Assembly (NCBI RefSeq): GCF_000003195.3
Contig: NC_012878.2
Span: forward strand, 39,122,751 to 39,186,750
Direction of reading: 5' to 3'
DNA length: 64,000 nt
DNA from: Sorghum bicolor
Lineage: Eukaryota > Streptophyta > Magnoliopsida > Poales > Poaceae
Numbering within the stretch: position 1 is the first letter of the stretch; each line of letters begins with the position of its first letter. The notes under the pieces are model-generated. The model was given only the letters and a program-made list of their open reading frames with translations, had not been told where the DNA came from and did not search any database. Both the position numbers and the translations under genes were made by a program. Of the stretch, positions 53,030 to 63,949 are shown one piece after another.

Positions 53030-54545
53030 TAAAACTTATAATACTTTAATTTGCAATTTGTGACCGAGTTAATTAGTTAATTATAAAAATAGAGAACTTT
53101 TGTGCTTTTTTAATTTTGCTTGTTTAGAAAAATTAGAAATAGAGAATTTTAGGGTTTTTTTAAATTTATGTATAAAAAATTACAATACTTTAATTTGCAA
53201 TTTAAGACAAGGTTAATTAGTTAATTATAACTTGTATGCATGCCATGTTTCATGATTAGTTAGAAAAATAGAGAAATTTTATGTCTTTTTAATTTTGCTG
53301 GTTTAGAAAAATTAGAAATAGAGAATTTTAGGTTATTTGTTACTTTAATTTCTGTATAAAAATTGGAAACTTATAATAGTTTGGGTTGCAATGTAGAAAA
53401 GGTTATTTAGTTAATTATAACTAGTATGCATGCCACATTTCATGATTATTTAGAAAAATAGAGAACTTTTGTGTTTTTTTAATTTTGCTTGTTTAGAAAA
53501 ATTAGAAATAGAGAATTTTAGGTTTTTTGTTACTTTAATTTCTGTATAAAAAATTAGAAACTTATAATACTTTAATTTGCAATTTATGACAAGGTTAATT
53601 AGTTAATTATAACTAGTATCAATACCACATTTCATGATTAGTTAGAAAAATAGAGAACTTTTATGTCTTTTTAATTTTGCTGGTCTAGAAAAATTACAAA
53701 TAGAGAATTTTAGGTTATTTGTTAATTTAATTTCTGTATAAAAAATTGGAAACTTATAATACTTTGGGTTGCAATGCAGAAAAGGTTATTTAGTTAATTA
53801 TAAGTAGTATGCATGCCACATTTCATGATTAGTTGGAAAAATAGAGAACTTTTATGTCTTTTTAATTTTGCTGGTTTAGAAATATTAGAAATAGAGAATT
53901 TTAGGTTATTTGTTACTTTAATTTCTGTATAAAAAATTAGAAACTTATAATACTTTGGGTTGCAATGCAGACAAGGTTATTTAGTTAATTATAACTAGTA
54001 TGCATGCCACATTTCATGATTAGTTAGAAAAATAGAGAACTTTTATGTCTTTTTAATTTTGCTAGTTTAGAAAAAATAGAAATAGAGAAATTTAGGTTAT
54101 TTGTTACTTTAATTTCTGTATAAAAAATTGGAAACTTATAATACTTTGGGTTACAATGCAGACAAGGTTATTTAGTTAATTATAACTAGTATGCATGCCA
54201 CATTTCATGATTAGTTAGAAAAATATAGAACTTTTATGTCTTTTTAATTTGGCTGGTTTAGAAAAATTAGAAATAGAGAATTTTAGGTTATTTGTTACTT
54301 TAATTTCTGTATAAAAAATTGGAAACTTATAACACTTTGGGTTGCAATGCAGACAAGGTTATTTAGTTAATTATAACAAGTATTCATGCCACATTTCATG
54401 ATTAGTTAAAAAAATAGAGAACTTTTATATCTTTTTAATTTTGCTTGTTTAGAAAAAATAGAAATATAGAAAAATAGAGAACTTTTGTGTATTTTTAATT
54501 TGTTACTTTAATTTCTGTATAAAAAATTAGAAACTTATAATACTA
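53030..54545. repeat. 191-bp tandem satellite-like array inside the CACTA element
   Basis: TAGTTAATTATAA recurs at 53218, 53408, 53600, 53791, 53982, 54173 and 54363, a period of 190-192 bp, with a more diverged unit before the first. Each unit has ATGCATGCCACATTTCATGA, AATAGAGAACTTTT, TTTTTAATTTTGCTGGTTTA and ATTTCTGTATAAAAAATT. It ends directly before the transposase ATG at 54566, so the array is the upstream region or first-intron position of the transposase gene. Confidence 0.95.
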
Positions 54546-54565
54546 TACGTTGCAATACAAACAAT

Positions 54566-55829
54566 ATGACACGTCATTGGATGTATAATGTCAATCGCCG
54601 CTCCAAAGAATTCATTGATGGTGTGCATTATTTCTTAAGAGTGGCTGAGGAAAACAAGCGGGATGGATTCATATGTTGCCCATGTGCCTTGTGTCAGAAT
54701 TTGAAGGAATATTCTAGCTCTAGAAATATTCACTCACATTTGTTGAAGTCGGGTTTTATGCCAAACTATATTTGTTGGACCAAGCATGGAGAAAACGAGA
54801 TAATGATGGAAGAAGATGAAGAAGAACGGTTGGATCCTGACGACATTATTGCTCAATACGGTGACTTCGGTGATACAACAATGAGAGAAGCTGAAGATGA
54901 GACCTGTTGAAGATGATGCTCTTGGTGATGTCATTCATGATGCACAGAAAGATTGCGAAAGTGAAAAAGAGAAGACAAAGTTTGACCACATGTTAGAAGA
55001 TCACAAGAAATTACTCTACCCATATACCCAGGATGCGTAAAAAAAATTGGGTACAACATTGGAGTTGTTAAAATGGAAAGCACAAAATGGTGTATACATT
55101 TGGACAATTACTGAAGATCCAAAAAAAGATGCTGCCGAAGCCTAATGAACTGCCCACTACTACGTACGAAGCAAAACAGGTCGTCTGTCCTTTGGGATTA
55201 AAAATCAAGAAGATACATGCATGTCCTAACGACTGCATCTTATACCGTGGCAAGGACTACGAGAAATTAGATGAATACGCCGTATGTAACGCATCACGGT
55301 ATAAGATCACGCGAGATGACCTTGGCGATGTTGAGGGAAAAGAACGTCCCAGAAAGAAAATCCCTGCAAAGGTTATGTGGTATGCTCCTATAATACCACG
55401 TCTGAAACGTCCTTTTAGAAATAAGGACCTTGCAAAATTGTTGCGGTGGCACAAAGAAGACAGTAAAGTAGACAACATGTTGAGACACCCTGCTGATGGG
55501 TCCCAGTGGAGAGCAATAGACAGGGAATTTCTAGAGTTTGCAAAAGACGCAAGAAACTTAAGGTTCGCTTTAAGTACGAACGGTATGAATCCTTTTGGTG
55601 AGCAGAGCAGTTGTCATAGCACTTGGCCTGTTACACTATGTATCTACAACCTTTCTCCATGGTTATGCATGAAGCGAAAGTTCATTATGATGTCGGTGGT
55701 CATCCAAGGCCCGAAGCAACCGGACAATGACATTGATGTCTATCTAAGGCCATTAATTGAAGAACTCCTACTTTTATGGAGTGAAACAGGTGTTCGTGTG
55801 TAGGATGAGTACAAACAGGAACACTTCAA
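54566..55829 (+). pseudogene. CACTA transposase (TNP2-like), 5' part
   Basis: It opens with MTRHWMYNVNRRSKEFIDGV and CCPCALCQN, the Transpos_assoc domain (54566-54800), then an acidic linker that goes out of frame near 54900. The Transposase_21 (TNP2) domain follows from 55126: KMLPKPNELPTTTYEAK, HACPNDCILYRGKDYEKLDE, KVMWYAPIIPRLKRPFRN, WPVTLCIYNLSPWLCMKRKF. Stops or shifts occur near 54908, 55038 and 55801 (a TAG where the reading would continue). The domain continues beyond the hAT insertion at 59485. The product would cut and join element ends in the nucleus, but this copy is inactive. Confidence 0.88.
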
Positions 55830-55856
55830 CCTGCGAGTCAGCCTGGGCGTTCGGTT

Positions 55857-55992
55857 TTAACCGCAAATTCGGTTCGGTTCGGTTCGGTGAAAAATATTTC
55901 GGTTTCCAGCAAATAAGCACCGATCGGTTATCCAAAGAAATGAAAACCGCAGAATTTCGGTTCGGTTTTTAAATTCGGTTTTCGGTTTTTAA
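55857..55992. repeat. Subterminal TTCGGTT/AACCGAA repeats, left end of the hAT element
   Basis: Multiple GGTTCGGTT and AACCGCA words within 150 bp of the terminus, mirrored at 59290-59455 near the other end. These are typical hAT transposase-binding clusters. Confidence 0.8.
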
Positions 55993-56009
55993 CCGCAATA
56001 ACCGAACAT

Positions 56010-56413
56010 AATGGCATCAGCACATTCAAACAACAGCAGATTGCAAGCAACAGCATATTAAAACAACATCTTAACATGAAAATTTAAAAGTAGTGCATCT
56101 CAGTATCTCACATTCTCACAGTACACAAATCAACAAGGCAGCAAATATAGTTTCAAAAGTTCTTCATTATTAAATAATTAAACATTCAGCATGGTCCTTG
56201 GTCCAGGGCTCCAGGCGTCCAGCAACAGCAGCAGGAGTGCAGGACGCCAGGACCAGGCGAGCAGCAGCCAGCAGCAACCAGCATGTGCCAGCATCAGCAG
56301 TCCTGCAGCCATCAAGTAATCTCAATTAGTGATCTTAGCATTCCAGTTCCAAGAAATATTTAACAAATGAATGTGCAAAAACCTGCAATACAAATATACC
56401 TTATACCAATTGG
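56010..56413. other. 3' region of the hAT transposase gene
   Basis: About 400 bp between the subterminal repeats and the transposase stop. It contains a CAGCA-rich stretch (56215-56310) and otherwise nothing recognisable. Confidence 0.4.
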
Positions 56414-58712
56414 TCAAGACACAGAAGTAGCTGGAGTATCATCCTTAGAAATGGAAAGGCCACCAAGTTCTAAAATAATATATGATCTAAGTAAGTGTTG
56501 TGTATGAATCATGAAGCATTTTAGAATCAAATAAGAATTTAGTATGTTACCTTCCTCAAGCAAAGTCAATTGTTCGGTGTCCTCTTCAACACTAACATAT
56601 TTTCCTCCACTTCCACGTAGCCAATCATTTGCACAAACGAGGCGCTCAACCATTTTTGGGGTTAGTGAGGTCCTAAAGTCATCAAGAGTTCGGCCACCAG
56701 CACTGAAGGCTGATTCAGAGGCTATTGAGGTGATAGGATTTGCCAACAGATCACGAGCCAACCTAGATAATATCGGGAATCTTGTTGCATTGGCCTTCCA
56801 CCACTTTAGAATGTCAAAGTCTTTTGTGTCCGGCTCATTATCTTCTGAGAGATACTTGTCTACCTCAGATTTAACAGTGCCACCCTCACTGTTCATCTGC
56901 TGAGCCATTTCCATCCACCTACCCTTTTTTTTTGCCATTTTCAGTTGTAGATTCAGACTCAGTAGGTTGTGAAGTCTTATCTTTTGGGGCATACATCTCC
57001 TTGTACTCTTCAAACAAAGCATGAAAATAAGTGTTCACTGTTTCCCACAATTTGTCTCCTATTGTATCCCCAAACATCACCTTGATTCCCAATTTGATGC
57101 AATTTGACAATTTGTATCTAGGATCAATAGCAACACAATAGTAAACATTAAAGTTCAGCAATTGATCCCCCTTATCTTTCTCTCCTCTCTTCTCTCTGTC
57201 CCCCTGCCTCTCACCATACTTCTCTCCCCAGTACTTGTAGAATTTGACTAGCATTCTTGCAGCCATTTCTTTGCTCAGGTTGTCTTCACTGTGACCCATT
57301 TCTCTTAGCAATAGTAATACTTCAGCAATCTCATGAAAATAAGTGTGAGATGTTGGCTTTGTTTGTACAGAAACACGGAGAGTGAGGTCATAAAAGTGTT
57401 CAAGAAAGTCAGCCATCTTCCTAGCCTTCTCCCAATCTGCTTTTGTTGGCACCCCTGGACCATTCTCTCCTTCTAATTCTAATCTGTAGTATGGGTCCTC
57501 ATCACTGTATCTTTCAAATGCTTTCTCGTACTTCTCTGCAGCATGTAACATTAGGTACGTTGAGTTCCATCTAGTGCAAATATCCAAGTTCAGAAATGCT
57601 TTACTCTGTACCTTGGCTAACTCAGCACATTTCTTAAATTTCACCAACCTAGAAGACCCACCCCTGATGAATTTAACTGCAGCACGGACACGCTGAATTG
57701 ATGTACCAATTTCCTTCAAGCCATCACCTACTATTAGGTTGACAATGTGAGCAGCACATCACATGTGCACGTACTCTCCTTCAGCAAAACAACCTTTTGA
57801 CTCATTCAAGATCCACCTCATGTACTTGACTGCATTATTGTTTGCACTAGCATTGTCTAATGTTATTGTAAAAACCTTCTCAATGCCCCACTCAGCCAAG
57901 CAATTCTCTAATGATTTCCCAATGTCCTCCCCTCTATGCCCCTTAACCAAGAAGAAACCAATAATTGCTTTTCTAAGAATCCATTCATTGTCAATAAAAT
58001 GGGCTGTAACACACATGTAGTTTTGGCTATTCCTAGCTGTCCATGTGTCAATTGTGAGGCAAACTCTTTCACAATTTTCCTTAAAATATTTCTTGAGATT
58101 TTCTTTCTCATCTTCATATACTTTAACACAAGCTCTAGTGACTGTCCTTCTAGATGGCAGAATAAATTGTGGACATGCTTCTGCTAAGAACTTTCTAAGA
58201 CCAGAACGTTCAGACAAGACAAATGGTTGTTCATCTTCAATTATCATTTCAGCAAACAACCTTCTAAGTTTATCCGGATCAAATTTCCAAGTGGATACAG
58301 TACCAAGATTACTAGTGCCAGCACATGGTGTCAATTGCAAAGTTCCTTGATTATCAACTACTGGTTTGTTAGGATTCTTTTTGCATATCTTCAGATGAGT
58401 TTTCAAGGACGACGTACCATTTGTTCTTGATCCACAATGAAACAACTTTTCACACCACTTGCACTTGGCTCTCTCTTCCCCATTGTCCAGTTTGACCTTG
58501 CTGAAACTGGCCCATACATCAGATCTAGGAGCCATGGGTTTTCTTTTGCTGGATTCTTCAGTTGCTTTGTCTCCATCGTTGGTCTGCTGCTGCTCCTTGC
58601 TTGGATCTACCACTCCAGTAGATGACACACCAGTCACTGAAGCTCCAGCTTCGGTTTCTTGAGTTTGAGACTGATTAACTTCACAAGCAACTGTTTCATC
58701 TGTGTCCCCCAT
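56414..58712 (-). pseudogene. hAT transposase, nearly intact (one nonsense codon, one homopolymer frameshift)
   Basis: It starts at 58712 (MGDTDETVACEVNQSQTQET); the ATG directly follows an intron acceptor (TTTGTAG), and the upstream exon ends near 58780 at a GTAAGT. A BED zinc finger lies near residues 64-112 (DVWASFSKVK, CKWCEKLFHCG, HLKICKK). The catalytic core has LTIDTWTARNSQNYMCVTAH and TLDNASANN. A TGA at 57759-57761 stands where relatives have Arg before CAAHIVNL (a CpG-type change). The frame resumes through LDICTRWNSTYLMLHAAEKY to about 56925, where a run of A's shifts it. The C-terminal dimerisation domain follows: DILKWWKANATRFPILSRLA, ASESAFSAGGR. The last short exon ends DDTPATSVS. 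Two lesions separate it from a working frame. Confidence 0.92.
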
Positions 58713-59289
58713 CTACAAACGAAATGATTGAAATCAGAACATTGACTTAAGAACAACAAGGAGAAGCTTGATCTAACTTACATAGGAGGACTGCTCCGTC
58801 GTAGCCGCCGTTGTCTTGTCGGAGAACTTCAGGAGGGTGTTGCTAACCACCTTCTCCTCGCCGCAACCTGCCCCAGTTGGCCGCCGGCCGTCCACAGGCG
58901 CCAGGCGCCGCCGCGCTCTTCTGCTAGGGCCTTCCGAGGGGGCGCCGTTGTAGCCTGGAACGGGGGCCGTCTGGGACTGGGAGCGTCGCCGGCTCGCCGC
59001 GCTCTGCTAGGGCCACCGCCGCGGCGCCGCCCCTCTGCCTAGGGTTTGCGTTGTTGCGACTTGCGAGTGAATCGGGATGGGGGCGACTCTGCGAGACTGC
59101 GACTGGGTGGGCGAGTCTGGCCGTCCAGGGCGACTCTGCGACGGGTCACGGGCGAGCCGCGAGCGGGCGCTGCGCCTGCGGCCTGCGCGCTGGGCGTGGG
59201 CGCTGGGCGGCGTGAGGACTGAGGCCTGGGATCTGCGAGTGGGCCATGGTGGGCCGCGATGAAGGAGTGACGGAGGGAGGTTCCTGGTC
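58713..59289 (-). other. Leader, first intron and GC-rich promoter region of the hAT transposase gene
   Basis: Minus-strand GTAAGTTAG near 58780 and TTTGTAG at 58713 delimit a short intron in the 5' leader. Upstream to about 59270 the DNA is very GC-rich, with accidental open frames on both strands. Confidence 0.5.
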
Positions 59290-59484
59290 TGTAGCGTATA
59301 TTGTGGTTTGTGCGGTTATTCGGTTTGGTTTCGGTATAAAACCAAAGCCGAGGCCGAAAACCGAATACTAGGAAAAACATAACCGAACCCGCAACCGAAA
59401 ACCGAATAAACCGCAATTTCGGTTCGGTTCGGTTCGGTTCGGTTTGCGGTTTGCGGGTAAAAAATGCCCAGGCTGACCTGCGAG

Positions 59485-61531
59485 CACTGTTGTTTGTGAC
59501 AATCAATGATTGGCCTACTCTAAGTAATATTTCAGGGCAGACAAACAAGGAATATAATGCATGCACACACTGTTTTAATGACCTTGATAGTATATATTTG
59601 AAAAAATACAGAAAGGTCGTGTAACTTGGGTATCGTCGATTTCTTTCTATGAATTACCCAGTTAGAAAGAAAGACAAGCATTTTAAAGGTAAGGCAGACC
59701 ACCGATGCAAGCCTCGCAACAGAACTGGAGAATGTATTTGAGATGGTTAAGGATGTGAAAGTAGTTTTTGGTAAGGGACAAGGCAGCCAACTTGTTCCAA
59801 AAGATGCAGCGGGTCATGCACCCATGTGGAAGAAGTCAATATTTTGGGAGCTACCCTATTGGCAAGTCCTAGAGGTCCACAATGCGATCGACGTCATGCA
59901 CCTAACAAAGAATCTTTGTGTGAACCTTCTAGGATTCATGGGTGTGTATGGAAAGCCTAAGGATTCACTTAAAGCACGACAAGACATGCAACACATGGAA
60001 GAACGAGACAACCTGCATCCAGAGAAGACAGATGATGGACGCCAATATTTAAGACCTGCTAGCTACACTCTTAGCAATGAAGAGAAAGAAATCATGTTTG
60101 AATGCTTAAGCAGTATCAAGGTCCCATCTGGATTTTCCTCTAATATAAAAGGTATAATTAATGTGCCCGAGAAGAAATTTATGAACTTAAAGTGACATGA
60201 CTGCCATGTGCTTATGACACAATTGCTTCTAGTTGCATTAAGAGGAATTCTACCTCCACATGTACGTCTGGCCACTGTAAAGCTATGTGCATTCCTCAAT
60301 GCAATTTCTCAGAAGAAAATCAATCCACTGGAACTAGCTGCTCTATAGAATGATGTGGTTCAATGTCTTGTCAGCTTTGAGTTAGTGTTCCCTCCATCTT
60401 TCTTTGATATCATAACACACCTCCTAGTTCATCTAGTCAAGGAGATCAATATTCTTGGTCCTACATAATATGTTTCCCTTCAATAGGTTTATGGGAGTTC
60501 TGAAAAAATATGTTCACCAACATGCTCGGCCAGAAAGAAGCATCGCAGAGTGCTATGGGACAGAGGAGGTCATTGAGTTCTGTATTGAATTCATTCCCGA
60601 ACTTGACCCAATTAGTGTTCCTGAATTGCGACATGAGGGGAGACTGAGTGGAAAGGGAACACTAGGAAAGAAAACATACAACGGTACGGGGGACGATTGT
60701 TTTAATAAAGCACACTACATAGTTCTTCAAAACTCATCTGTGGTGGAGCCGTATGTCATGAAACACAAGGACTTCCTACGATCCCAATTTCCACAGAAGA
60801 ATGAAGCTTATGCATCAGCACATGGACACTTTCAGTGATTGGTTATGAAAAGAATGTTAGGGTAATGACCAGATTGATGAGCAACTGTATTTATTGGCTA
60901 GGAAACCATCATGGCACATCCTCACATACAAAGGTACGAGATAAATGGAAATACATTTTACACCCTAGACCAAGATAAAAGAAGCACGAACCAAAATAGT
61001 GGGGTTCGCGTAGACGCCACAGACCCGAATGGAATTAGACAAACATATTATGGCCGTATAGAGGACATTTGGGAACTAGACTACGCACCTAATTTTAACT
61101 TCCCTTTGTTCTGGTGCCGATGGGTGAAGGTTACCGGTGGCGGGGTGACAATTGACAAAGACTATGGAATGACAACAGTGGACCTCAACAATGTTGGTTA
61201 CAAAGATGAACCATTCGTCCTTGCTGCTGATGTGAATTAGGTGTTCTATGTGAAAGACATGTCTACAAAACAGAAGAGAGAGAAAAATGACAACAAATCA
61301 ACAAATGAGCCAAAATGCCATATAGTTCTCTCAGGGAAAAGAAACATTGTGGAAATTAAGGACAAGTCAGATATTTCAGAAGATTATGAAAGGGATGACC
61401 GAATCACACCTTTCAATATGACCAAAGATCCGAGCATCCTGATAAATACTGAGGACACTCCATGGTTACATCAAGATCATGACCAAGGAACATATGTCAA
61501 AAAGAAGATCACTATTGTGCCCGTCAAATAA
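59485..61531 (+). pseudogene. CACTA transposase (TNP2-like), 3' part with DUF4218 and DUF4216 segments
   Basis: After the hAT target duplication the TNP2 domain resumes with TINDWPTLSNISGQTNKEYN and ACTHCFNDLDSIY. It continues through MWKKSIFWELPYW and VHNAIDVMHLTKNLCVNLLG (59870-59940). A DUF4218-type part follows (60180-60830: LLLVALRGILPPHVR, LHNMFPFNRFMGVLKKYVHQ, RPERSIAECY). A DUF4216-type part follows that (60911-61240: FYTLDQDKRSTNQNSGVRVD, YYGRIEDIWELDY, FWCRWV). It ends near 61531. Stops and shifts occur at about 59623, 60195, 60347, 60467, 60836 and 61238. This order, TNP2, DUF4218, DUF4216, is standard for grass CACTA transposases. Confidence 0.88.
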
Positions 61532-61634
61532 ATAGATTGTATTAGAGTATGTGTATGTGACGATTGTAACTTAAGATGTTTATATTAGTTTTGCTTATTT
61601 TATATCATTTCAAATAATGAAATGACTTGTGGGA

Positions 61635-62222
61635 GACAAATTTTCTGTCAAAAACACCTACTTTAAGATATTTACGTTTGCTATTATAAGATATGGAAAG
61701 ATTTTATGTTCCCAAATTTATTATGTAAGCAATTAGACAAAAAGAAATGGAATTAATATTTTTTAACAAATTAATACAAATTATTTTTTTACTATGCAAT
61801 TAACAAAATTAATCTAATTATTGTAAGCATAAATAAAATAAGAAATAGAAAAGAAATCTTTAAAAAATAATCCGATGTAATGGTGAATATCACGTATATC
61901 ACGATTTTAGAGATAAATGATGATAAATGAACAAAATTTATGTTTAAATAATGTATAAACAAATTTTCTATCAAAAACACCTACTTTAAGATATTAAAAT
62001 TAAGTAATACATTTTTGCATTAACAAAATACTAATTATTTTTCATATTTAAGTTTGCTATTATAAGAGATGGAAAGATTTTATGTTTTCAAATTTATTAT
62101 GTAAGCAATTAGACAAAAAGAAATGGAACAATTATTTTTTGATATATTAATACCTATTATTCTATTTACTATACTATTAATAAAATTAATCTAATTATTG
62201 TAAGCATAAGTAAATAAGAAAC
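61635..62222. repeat. Two diverged direct repeats of about 260 bp
   Basis: ACAAATTTTCTGTCAAAAAC with AGATATGGAAAGATTTTATG at 61635-61860 recurs at 61964-62222 (ACAAATTTTCTATCAAAAAC, AGAGATGGAAAGATTTTATG). AT-rich and non-coding. Confidence 0.75.
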
Positions 62223-62235
62223 GGCAAAAAGACCA

Positions 62236-62336
62236 CGAACCGGGACTAAAGGTTGGACCTTTAGTCCTGGTGCTTATCACCAACCGGGACTAAAGACCTT
62301 TTAGTCCCGGTTGGTGATACGCACCGGGACTAAATG
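62236..62336. repeat. Second block of CACTA GGGACTAAA repeats, foldback
   Basis: Five copies of GGGACTAAA or TTTAGTCC(C/T) in alternating orientation within 100 bp, so the strand can fold on itself around CCGGTTGGTGAT/ATCACCAACCGG. It is the same word as at the element's 5' end. Confidence 0.85.
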
Positions 62337-62740
62337 TCCCCGTGGGTATTTAACCGAACAGTCGTCTTCCTCCTCGATTCAGTTCGACGTTGCCCTAGTC
62401 TTCCTCCGCCGCGCGCAGCTCCCCGCCGTCGCCTCGCGCCCTCGTCCCCGGCCGACTGCCATCGTCTAGAGCCCAGAGAGCGCCGCCGCCGCCGCCACCC
62501 ATCGTCCCCGGCCCGAGCCGAGGACCGTACGGAGCACCACGCCGAGCTCTTCTTCTCCGGCACCGACGACAGCTCATCCCCGGCCCTCGTCCCCGGCCCT
62601 CATCCCCGGCACCGACGACCCTCGTCCCCGGCCCGATCCGAGGACCGTACGGAGCGCCACGCCGAGCTTCGATCTTCTCCGGCACAGAGCAGAGTTATCG
62701 TCGTTCCTAGCCATGCATGTTTACTTGCAAAAAAATAAAT
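62337..62740. other. GC-rich region after the repeat block, possible leader of a second CACTA gene
   Basis: GTATTTAACCGAACAGTCG could hold a TATA-like start. The following 350 bp are very GC-rich with internal duplication (CCCCGGC-CCGA-CCGAGGACCG twice, 62500 and 62625). Open frames occur on both strands by composition, and no protein family is recognised. Confidence 0.4.
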
Positions 62741-62926
62741 GGCCATGTTTACTTATAAAAAATTATGCAAAAATATGGACAGTGTGATTAGTTATTTTTT
62801 ACCTATATACAAATTGTTTGTTTTTCCTATATGCAAAATGTGAACAATGTGAACAGTGTGGCATGTTTATTTTTTTCGTCTCGCGAATTATATATATACA
62901 AACTGTGTAATTAGTTATTTTTTACC
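62741..62926. other. AT-rich spacer
   Basis: No feature seen. Confidence 0.35.
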
Positions 62927-63068
62927 TATATTTAATACTTTATGCATGTGCCACAAGATTCGATGTGATAGGGAATTTGAAATATTTTCCAAAATATTTG
63001 GGGAAGTAAACAAGGCCTTAGTCCCAATTTAAAGGCACAATCGTAGCACTTTCGTTTGTTTGATAAAT
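62927..63068. mobile_element. Fragment of a GGCCTTGTTTAGTT-family MITE
   Basis: CTATATTTAATACTTTATGC, TTCGATGTGATAGGGAATTT and GGAAGTAAACAAGGCC are the right half of the family seen whole at 14472-14706. After the terminus comes CACTTTCGTTTGTTTGATAA, from the left half of the family, so the copy is rearranged. Confidence 0.7.
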
Positions 63069-63465
63069 ATTGTTAAGCGAAGTTACAAATTGTAACGATA
63101 AAGGCACAATTTCATTTTTTTACCTTTTGTTATGTCAAGTTACTTCATTCACCAAAAAAATGCAATTCGCTTTTTTAGAAATCAAATAATTTAAAAATGT
63201 TTATGACATTTGTATAAAAGATATAAGTATTATTACATTACTTAAAGATATATTTTTATACTATAAATTTACTTGAGACATAAATACTAATAACTTGGTT
63301 AAATTTGAATTAGTTTCATCGGCACAAATCACATAATTGCATTATTTTATGGTCGAAGAGAGTATATTATATTATATATTTATAATATATTCCCAAAATT
63401 GATATACATAACGTCTTTTGCCAACAATGATAAAACCTTTTCCCCTTTGAGGGAATCCTGACTGT
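63069..63465. other. AT-rich spacer
   Basis: AT-rich DNA. AAGGCACAATC/AAGGCACAATTTC is repeated around 63033-63100. Nothing else can be supported. Confidence 0.35.
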
Positions 63466-63720
63466 ATAAAAATTGGAATTTATTCCGTTGCAAACCTTGT
63501 TGTGTATAGTTGAACCTGAATATAGATAACACAAGTTACTTTAATTTAAATAAAAATTGGAATGTATTCCATTAATTTAATTTAAATAAAAATTAGAATT
63601 TATTCTATTACTTTAATTTAAATAAAAATTAGAATTTATTTCATTACTTTAATTTAAATAAAAATTGGAATTTATTCTATTACTTTAATATAGATAGCAC
63701 AAGTTACTTTAATTTATGTT
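63466..63720. repeat. Short tandem repeats of about 36 bp
   Basis: AATTTAAATAAAAATT(G/A)GAAT and TTATTC(T/C)ATTACTTT alternate for four to five units, with an outlying copy near 63470. The word ATAAAAATTGGAA also occurs in the 191-bp array units upstream, so both arrays may share an origin. Confidence 0.8.
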
Positions 63721-63802
63721 ATCGCGTCAAATACTTTCGTGTTGGACATATTAAGTACGGGATTTGACAAATAACTTTTAGCACATGATCCAATTTGCAC
63801 AA

Positions 63803-63949
63803 ATGGCCAATCCGAATGACAACATGGATGATGCAATGATGGTCCTAATCAATAGCGGCTCCAATCCAGATCCTCAAGGCGAAGATGATGGGAGTCAGTA
63901 CTTTGCTGATTATGAAGAATTTGTGGGAGACAATCTATCTACAATCTAG
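63803..63949 (+). CDS. Short acidic ORF, possibly the first exon of a second CACTA gene
   Basis: A 48-residue frame (MANPNDNMDDAMMVLINSGS, then NPDPQGEDDGSQYFADYEEF) with sensible codon use in an otherwise AT-rich, non-coding stretch. It is acidic and lies within the CACTA element downstream of TNP2, where a TNPA-like second gene is expected. I cannot match it to a named domain. It ends at a TAG near the window edge and may be spliced onward. Confidence 0.4.
   Translation: MANPNDNMDDAMMVLINSGSNPDPQGEDDGSQYFADYEEFVGDNLSTI

Larger units (their letters stand above)
55838..59476 (-). mobile_element. hAT (Ac-like) DNA transposon inserted in the CACTA transposase gene
   Basis: 3639 bp with inverted ends TCAGCCTGGGC and GCCCAGGCTGA and a perfect 8-bp target duplication CCTGCGAG (55830-55837, 59477-59484), diagnostic of hAT. 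Both subterminal regions have tandem TTCGGTTCGG words (55857-55990 and 59290-59455). It encodes one transposase on the minus strand, preceded by a GC-rich leader (58790-59270). Confidence 0.97.

Noticed and set aside
59039..59566. 175-codon minus-strand ORF across the right end of the hAT element
   Set aside because: It crosses the inverted repeat and target duplication into CACTA sequence and is compositional.
61792..61980. Hydrophobic minus-strand ORF downstream of the CACTA transposase
   Set aside because: AT-rich DNA yields Ile/Leu/Phe-rich frames by chance, and the second copy of the direct repeat does not keep it open.
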